A program made the position numbers and the translations under genes. Positions 59,236-64,000 of a DNA stretch of 64,000 nucleotides are shown piece after piece. How positions within the stretch are numbered: position 1 is the first letter of the stretch; each line of letters begins with the position of its first letter. Under the pieces are notes generated by a model. The model was not told where the DNA came from. It did no database searches and saw only the letters and a list, made by a program, of their open reading frames with translations. The DNA is from Bordetella flabilis (lineage in GTDB: Bacteria > Pseudomonadota > Gammaproteobacteria > Burkholderiales > Burkholderiaceae_B): contig NZ_CP016172.1 in the NCBI RefSeq assembly GCF_001676725.1, positions 3,410,001-3,474,000 on the forward strand, read 5' to 3'.

Positions 59236-60036
59236 ATGGATGTACCCATGACACGTTTCTTTAGCCGATGGACCGGCTGCTCCAGCGCCATGCGCCGCAC
59301 CGCCGCCATCGCCGCCCTGTTCTGCCTCGCCTGCCTGCCGGCGGCCACGCTGGCGCAGGCTACGCTGCCCGCGCTGACCACCACGCCCGGTCCCAACGGC
59401 GCGGAGACCTATTCGCTGAGCGTGCAGACGCTGCTGATGCTGACGTCGCTGACGTTCATCCCGGCGGCGCTGCTGATGATGACGGGGTTCACGCGCATCA
59501 TCATCGTTCTGGGCCTGATGCGCAGCGCGCTGGGCACGCCCACCACGCCGCCCAACATGGTGCTGGTGGGCCTGGCGCTGTTCCTCACGGCGTACACCAT
59601 GTCGCCCGTGTTCGACCAGATCTACAAGGACGCCTACCAGCCGCTGTCGAACGGCACGATCTCGTTCGAAACCGCCATCGAGCGGGGCTCCGAACCGTTG
59701 CGGACCTTCATGCTGCACCAGACCCGCGAAAGCGATCTGTCGCTGTTCGCGAACCTGACGAACCAGCCGCCTATGGAAAGCTCGGCCGCGGTGCCGATGA
59801 AGGTGCTGATCCCGGCCTTCATCACCAGCGAGCTGAAGACGGCGTTCCAGATCGGTTTCACCATCTTCATTCCCTTCCTCATCATCGACCTGGTGGTGGC
59901 GAGCGTGCTCATGGGCCTGGGCATGATGATGGTTCCACCGATATCGGTGTCGCTGCCCTTCAAGCTGATGCTGTTCGTGCTGGCCGATGGCTGGCACATG
60001 CTGCTGGGTTCGCTGGCCCGCAGTTTCTACCAGTGA
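59236..60036 (+). CDS. fliP: Flagellar export gate protein FliP
   Basis: A 266-residue export gate subunit. An N-terminal signal peptide ([21 protein letters not shown], about 20-40) is followed by four membrane segments. Family signatures include [40 protein letters not shown] and [20 protein letters not shown]. With FliQ and FliR it forms the helical channel of the type III export apparatus. Start codons at 59236 and 59248 are both possible. Confidence 0.97.
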   Translation: MDVPMTRFFSRWTGCSSAMRRTAAIAALFCLACLPAATLAQATLPALTTTPGPNGAETYSLSVQTLLMLTSLTFIPAALLMMTGFTRIIIVLGLMRSALGTPTTPPNMVLVGLALFLTAYTMSPVFDQIYKDAYQPLSNGTISFETAIERGSEPLRTFMLHQTRESDLSLFANLTNQPPMESSAAVPMKVLIPAFITSELKTAFQIGFTIFIPFLIIDLVVASVLMGLGMMMVPPISVSLPFKLMLFVLADGWHMLLGSLARSFYQ

Positions 60037-60049
60037 CCGGAGCGCGACC

Positions 60050-60319
60050 ATGGATGCCGAAACCGTAATGACGCTGACGTACCAGGCCATGCGCATGGTA
60101 CTGATCGTGGCCGGCCCGCTGCTGCTCGTCACGCTGCTGGTGGGCCTGCTGATCAGCGTCTTCCAGGCCGCCACGCAGATCAATGAAATGACCTTGTCCT
60201 TCATACCCAAGCTGCTGGCCGTGGCGGCCACGCTGGTGCTGCTGGGACCATGGCTGATCGGGATGATGGTCGATTACATCCGGCAGATCATGGAGCAGAT
60301 ACCGACCATGGTGTCCTGA
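60050..60319 (+). CDS. fliQ: Flagellar export gate protein FliQ
   Basis: An 89-residue protein with two membrane segments. MDAETVMTLTYQAMRMVLIV is the usual start and LLISVFQAATQINEMTLSFI the conserved middle. Four copies pack around the FliP5-FliR1 core. The ATG at 60050 was chosen over an upstream in-frame start that would overlap fliP. It lies between fliP and fliR with gaps of 13 and 21 bases. Confidence 0.97.
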   Translation: MDAETVMTLTYQAMRMVLIVAGPLLLVTLLVGLLISVFQAATQINEMTLSFIPKLLAVAATLVLLGPWLIGMMVDYIRQIMEQIPTMVS

Positions 60320-60340
60320 CGGACGTCGCGGGCCAGGGAC

Positions 60341-61129
60341 ATGATCAACTTCACGCTGGACCAGTGGCATGCCTGGATCACGGCTTTCCTGTGGCCGTTC
60401 GCGCGGCTGCTGGCGCTGATCGGCGTCGCGCCGGTTTTTGGTGAGTCCTCGGCGCCCGCACTGGCCAAGATCGGCCTGGCCGCCGTCCTGGCGGTCGCCA
60501 TCGCGCCTTCCCTGCCCCCCATGCCGGCGGTGCCGCCGGATTCCTACCAGGGACTGTGGATACTGGCGCAGCAGATATTCATCGGCATTGCGATGGGCTT
60601 CTGCATGCGACTCTGCTTCGCCGCCGTGCAGACGGCGGGCGACTTCATCGGGCTGCAGATGGGCCTGTCCCTGGCGACGATTTTCGACCCGACGACGCAG
60701 GCCAACACCGAAGTGCTGGCGCGGCTGTTCAACATCCTGGCGATGCTGGTCTTCCTGAGCGTGAATGGACACCTGATGATGCTGGCGCTGCTGATGAAGA
60801 CATTCACCATCCTGCCGATCGGCACGCCCGTGCTGAATCCCGAGGGCTGGGCGATGGTGGCGCAACTGGGCAGCAAGATTTTCTCCTCCGGCCTGCTGCT
60901 GGCCTTGCCGCTGATCGCGGCGCTGCTGACGATACACCTGGTGATGGGCATCCTGAACCGCGCCGCGCCGCAGTTGTCGGTGTTCGCGGTGGGCTTTCCC
61001 ATCACCCTGCTGACCGGGGTAGTACTGCTGGCGGTTGCCCTGCCGCAAAGTACGGGCTTCCTGTCGGCGTTCTTCGAAGAGACCGTGAATACGATGGGCC
61101 GGATCGCCAATGTGCTGGCGGGGACCTGA
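60341..61129 (+). CDS. fliR: Flagellar export gate protein FliR
   Basis: A 262-residue protein with about six membrane segments that completes the FliPQR gate. WITAFLWPFARLLALIGVAP, FAAVQTAGDFIGLQMGLSLA and ATIFDPTTQANTEVLARLFN are the conserved parts. It is the last gene of the fliF-fliR run. flhB and flhA are not next to it here. The region downstream is occupied by a decayed nuclease gene on the other strand. Confidence 0.96.
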   Translation: MINFTLDQWHAWITAFLWPFARLLALIGVAPVFGESSAPALAKIGLAAVLAVAIAPSLPPMPAVPPDSYQGLWILAQQIFIGIAMGFCMRLCFAAVQTAGDFIGLQMGLSLATIFDPTTQANTEVLARLFNILAMLVFLSVNGHLMMLALLMKTFTILPIGTPVLNPEGWAMVAQLGSKIFSSGLLLALPLIAALLTIHLVMGILNRAAPQLSVFAVGFPITLLTGVVLLAVALPQSTGFLSAFFEETVNTMGRIANVLAGT

Positions 61130-61820
61130 GACAGTAGATCTCCGCCTGAGGCGCAGGGGCGTAGCCGAGAGGCTGACAGCGAAACAAGCGCCGGGACGTA
61201 ACAACTACGGCTTGTCGTCCTTGAGCGAAAGAGCCCCGCGAGCTTCCAGCAGACGGCGCGTGTGCTCCAGCTCTTTTTGCAACAACTCGGCGTCCGGCAG
61301 CACCATCCGATAGTTGGACGCCATCACCTTGGTCGGCAAGCCGTCCAACGCGTACCGCGCCAAGGCATGGCCTTTGTCGGCACACAGGATCAGCCCCACC
61401 GGCGGATTCTCATCCGGGTAGGCCCAATGCTCCTTGGCATGGTTGCAGTACATATGCATTTGCCCCACGTCGGCATGGGTCAGGCTGCCTAGCTTCAGGT
61501 CGATGATGACCAGGCAACGCAGCTTGCGATGGAAGAACAACAGATCCACCCGATACCAGGTCTGGTCGATGCGCAACCGGCGCTGCCGCCCGACGAAGGT
61601 GAACAACCCTTGACCAGCATCGCCGCTTTGTCCTTGGAAAAGCACGTGCGTTCGTAGAACTGACTGCCGATCTGTCGGTCGAGCTGACGCACGCTCCAGC
61701 CACCACGCAGTGCTTCGGCTTCGTAGAACTGGCGGGCATGGTCATCCTTGACCGACAACAGCCGGACATAGGCCGACCACGGCAGAGTGAAGACCTGGGC
61801 CAATTCGGACAGGCTCAATT

Positions 61821-61839
61821 TCCCAGACACTGTCTGGGA
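61821..61839. repeat. Palindrome copy 1 in the nuclease pseudogene (19 bp)
   Basis: TCCCAGACACTGTCTGGGA is a perfect palindrome around its central base. With the flanking CAATT it forms a unit repeated 48 bases away and encodes, on the minus strand, SQTVSGKL. Confidence 0.85.
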
Positions 61840-61865
61840 TCTCTCAGCGGGCGGCTCGTTTCCCA

Positions 61866-61890
61866 ATTTCCCAGACAGTGTCTGGGAAAT
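61866..61890. repeat. Palindrome copy 2 in the nuclease pseudogene (25 bp)
   Basis: A perfect palindrome around position 61878: ATTTCCCAGACA, one base, then its complement. It is the longer form of copy 1, offset by exactly 48 bases (16 codons), and encodes ISQTLSGKL on the minus strand. Confidence 0.85.
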
Positions 61891-62147
61891 GTGGGGCTGA
61901 GGGCAGGCGAGGAAGAAACGCCGCATGCTTTCCCGGTTGTTGACGCCGAACCACGCCCAAATCGGGCCGTCAGATCGGCGGACAACCGCTCCATAAACTG
62001 CTCGCCGTAACCGGCCCGCCGCCTGCCTTTTTGCTCGGCTTCGACGATCCGGCGACCAATCTCCCAATAGCTGGCCGTCATCAACGCATTGACGCTGCGC
62101 GCCGCTGCCTGGCACGCCAGCGTCCTTGAGCACGCGCGTCATCGTGC

Positions 62148-62176
62148 AAAAAAAACGCCACCTCTCTGAGGTGGCG
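62148..62176 (-). terminator. Strong rho-independent terminator (minus strand)
   Basis: A 9-bp stem (CGCCACCTC at 62156-62164, GAGGTGGCG at 62168-62176) with a three-base loop, followed on the minus strand by eight T. It ends transcription from the chemotaxis gene before the nuclease remnant, 192 bases past the coding end. Confidence 0.85.
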
Positions 62177-62333
62177 GTCGTCCCGGCATTGCGCTTTCAA
62201 AAAGCGGCGCCGCGATACGGGTGCTGCGTTGCAGGTGCTGCCTTACCCGCTGCATTGTCCGGCTCCGCTACGGCTTGGAGATCCGGACGTTGCGACTGGC
62301 GGCGTTGCGCACAGCGTTGCAGCATTGAAGCTG

Positions 62334-62354
62334 GGCGGGCAAACCCGCCGTTTT
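62334..62354 (+). terminator. Hairpin close to the chemotaxis gene 3' end
   Basis: GGCGGG (62334-62339) and CCCGCC (62344-62349) with a CAAA loop, then GTTTTCTTGTT on the plus strand. The T-tract is on the plus strand, where no intact gene reads toward it. On the minus strand it is a hairpin 14 bases past the chemotaxis gene stop without a T-run. Confidence 0.5.
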
Positions 62355-62367
62355 CTTGTTCTTGTAC

Positions 62368-64000
62368 CTATTGCGTGACCATCGGTGCATAGGCGCCGGA
62401 CAACTGCTGCGCCGGCACGTCGATGACCTGCCCTTCGTTGATCTTGAAGACGGCGACGGCTTCGGCCAGGCGTTGGGCCTGTTCCTGCAGCGAGCCAGCC
62501 GCCGCGGCCGCCTCTTCCACCAGCGCCGCGTTCTGCTGCGTCACCTCGTCCATCTGCGAGACCGCGCGGTTGACCTGGTCGATGCCGCTGGACTGTTCTT
62601 CCGATGCGGCCGAAATCTCGCCCATGATGTCCGTCACCCGCTTCACCGAGGCCACGATTTCCTGCATCGTCGCGCCGGCCCGCTCCACCTGCTGCGAACC
62701 CGCGCCGACCTTGCTCACGGAATCCTCGATCAGCGCCTTGATTTCCTTGGCCGCCTGCGCGCTGCGCTGCGCCAGCGAGCGCACTTCCCCGGCCACCACC
62801 GCGAAACCCTTGCCCTGTTCGCCGGCGCGCGCCGCTTCCACCGCCGCGTTCAGCGCCAGGATATTGGTCTGGAAGGCGATGCCGTCGATCACGCTGACGA
62901 TTTCCGAAATCTTGCGCGAGCTGCCGGAGATCTCCTGCATCGTGTTCACGACTTCGGCCACCGCCGAACCCCCGCGCTCGGCCACATCCGAGGCGCTCGC
63001 CGCCAACTGGTTGGCCTGGCGCGCGTTCTCGGCGTTCTGCTTCACCGTCGAGGCCAGTTCTTCCATCGACGCGGCGGTTTCTTCCAGCGACGCGGCCTGC
63101 TGTTCCGTGCGGCTGGACAGGTCGGTATTGCCGGCCGAGATCTCGCGGGAACCGACGTTGATTTCATCCACGCCGCGGCGTACCGTCGACACGGTGCGCG
63201 TCAACGATTCCTGCATGCGCTTGACCGCTCCATACAGGACGCCGATCTCGTTGTGCGAACGGATATCGACGCGCTGCGTCAGGTCGCCGTTGGCGATCTT
63301 GTCGAAGTGCTGTCCAGCCTCGACCAGCGGACGCACCACCATGCGGCCGAACACGATGCGTGCCAGGATCATCAGCACGATGGCCAGGCCCACGGCGACG
63401 ACGACGGCGATCAGCGCCATATCCAGGTTCTGCTTGGCCTGGGCCGCCGTTTCGGTCTGGGACGTCTTGATGTACTTGGAGAAGTCCTCGATGGCGTCGA
63501 CGAAGGCGGCGCTGCGCGGCGTACCGTACTCCGTATTGACCATGTAGAAGGTGCTGTAGTCCTGGCTGCGCAGGGCTTCCACCATCGTATCGACGCCGTC
63601 ATCGATATAGGAGCGGTAGCGACGCACCAGGTTCATCGACAACTGGCGGCCGGTATCGTCTTCCAGCATATTCTTCTGGAAGTCGCCGAAGCTGCTGCGC
63701 ACGGCGCTCAGCAGGTCGTTGGCGGCCTTCAGGGAGTCGGCGGCATCCTTCTTCGCCGTCGCTGCGGCGTCGGCGGCCACATTGGGCGCGCTGGCTTCCT
63801 GCAGGTCGCGGGCCGACACCAGCAGGGCGACGCGGGCGCGCAGCATATTGGCGTTGATAACCTGGACCTGGGTCGCGCGATCGGTCAGCGCGCCCAGTTC
63901 GATGACGGCCCGATAGTTCTGGTTCAGGAAATAGGCCGCCATCCCGCCGACCGCGATGATCAGCAGCGCGAAGATGCTGAGGACGAGCATGAGCAGCGTC
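62368..64000 (-). CDS. Methyl-accepting chemotaxis protein, N-terminus outside window
   Basis: At least 543 residues; the frame is open through the right edge, so the true start lies beyond 64000 (the window-edge residues [14 protein letters not shown] are inside the first membrane segment). A periplasmic helical region of about 165 residues fits a four-helix-bundle sensor; a second membrane segment ([20 protein letters not shown]) leads to a HAMP domain and a signalling domain with the tip [20 protein letters not shown] and [20 protein letters not shown]. It couples ligand sensing to CheA-CheW. The C-terminus (GAYAPMVTQ) lacks a WxxF-type CheR/CheB pentapeptide. The ligand is unknown. Confidence 0.95.
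   Translation of the reverse strand, partial: TLLMLVLSIFALLIIAVGGMAAYFLNQNYRAVIELGALTDRATQVQVINANMLRARVALLVSARDLQEASAPNVAADAAATAKKDAADSLKAANDLLSAVRSSFGDFQKNMLEDDTGRQLSMNLVRRYRSYIDDGVDTMVEALRSQDYSTFYMVNTEYGTPRSAAFVDAIEDFSKYIKTSQTETAAQAKQNLDMALIAVVVAVGLAIVLMILARIVFGRMVVRPLVEAGQHFDKIANGDLTQRVDIRSHNEIGVLYGAVKRMQESLTRTVSTVRRGVDEINVGSREISAGNTDLSSRTEQQAASLEETAASMEELASTVKQNAENARQANQLAASASDVAERGGSAVAEVVNTMQEISGSSRKISEIVSVIDGIAFQTNILALNAAVEAARAGEQGKGFAVVAGEVRSLAQRSAQAAKEIKALIEDSVSKVGAGSQQVERAGATMQEIVASVKRVTDIMGEISAASEEQSSGIDQVNRAVSQMDEVTQQNAALVEEAAAAAGSLQEQAQRLAEAVAVFKINEGQVIDVPAQQLSGAYAPMVTQ

Larger units (their letters stand above)
61205..62138 (-). pseudogene. Decayed DUF1016 (YhcG-type) PDDEXK nuclease gene
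   Basis: Three reading frames together give one family protein. The N-terminal part (ARSVNALMTASYWEIGRRIV, ending DLTARFGRG) is open from 62138 but lacks a start and the first 20 or so residues. A one-base loss near 61951 shifts to the second frame (FGVNNRESMRRFFLACPQ, YVRLLSVKDDHARQFYEAEA, ending ERTCFSKDKAAMLVKG). At about 61605-61612 an internal deletion of roughly 60 codons joins it to a third frame, the nuclease domain (FTFVGRQRRLRIDQTWYRVD, LLFFHRKLRCLVIIDLKLG). It is a remnant of an accessory, probably mobile, gene and very likely inactive. Confidence 0.88.

Noticed and set aside
61815..61890. The palindromic repeats as a CRISPR array
   Set aside because: Only two copies, inside a coding frame and with a 23-base interval; no further units or cas genes.
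62126..62392. An 88-codon plus-strand frame between the nuclease remnant and the chemotaxis gene
   Set aside because: It spans both hairpins and has no family-like sequence; probably not coding.

Overview
The window is a stretch of high-GC chromosome from a flagellated beta-proteobacterium of the order Burkholderiales, most probably family Alcaligenaceae (Bordetella/Achromobacter type). This rests on gene order and protein character: rpsB-tsf-pyrH-frr-uppS-cdsA-ispC-rseP-bamA-skp-lpxD-fabZ-lpxA-lpxB-rnhB in one long run, folC-SPOR-cvpA-purF, an SphB-like subtilisin autotransporter, and a fliDST / fliEFGHIJKLMNOPQR flagellar region. No species call is possible from sequence alone. I see no tRNA, rRNA, tmRNA, CRISPR array, prophage or complete insertion sequence.

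Layout. Positions 1-3900, all on the minus strand: the start of a VIT-family iron/manganese transporter, then a valine-degradation operon (acyl-CoA dehydrogenase, 3-hydroxyisobutyryl-CoA hydrolase, 3-hydroxyisobutyrate dehydrogenase) headed by a perfect 16-bp palindrome that looks like an operator. 4094-5554: an RnfH-like protein and RatA, divergent from smpB. 5562-10176: a diguanylate cyclase, an SPFH/NfeD membrane pair, a class I glutamine amidotransferase and an Ada-like fusion lacking the usual N-terminal zinc domain. 10212-13238: the autotransporter protease. 13459-16812: ppsA and its divergent regulator ppsR. 16879-32503: one long minus-strand block for translation (rpsB, tsf, frr), pyrimidine supply (pyrH), isoprenoid, undecaprenyl and phospholipid synthesis (ispC, uppS, cdsA), envelope assembly (rseP, bamA, skp), lipid A (lpxD, fabZ, lpxA, lpxB) and RNA processing (rnhB, an RNA methyltransferase). 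Many genes overlap by ATGA or TTGA, so translational coupling is likely. 32882-37692: map, glnD, a MarC-family gene and dsbB. 37820-42255: purF, cvpA, a SPOR protein and folC on the minus strand.

Positions 42354-61129 are flagellar. A strong sigma-28-type promoter precedes flaG-fliD-fliS-fliT. A FliK-like gene overlaps an FlhB C-terminal homologue, followed by ycgR (c-di-GMP brake). Facing them are an EAL phosphodiesterase and fliE. Between fliE and fliF lies a duplicated imperfect inverted-repeat box, a candidate site for the flagellar master regulator. fliF to fliR then run without interruption and encode the basal body, switch, export ATPase and export gate. The end of the window holds a decayed DUF1016 (YhcG-type) nuclease gene with an in-frame palindromic repeat, two hairpin terminators, and most of a methyl-accepting chemotaxis protein cut by the window edge.

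Most of the window is ordinary core genome, and I found no clear case for a wholly new system. The points most worth a second look are the FliK-like/FlhB-C pair, the c-di-GMP genes inside the flagellar cluster, the duplicated fliE-fliF box, the alternative RNA folds between rpsB and tsf, the Ada-like protein without its sensor domain, and the palindromic repeat in the nuclease pseudogene.
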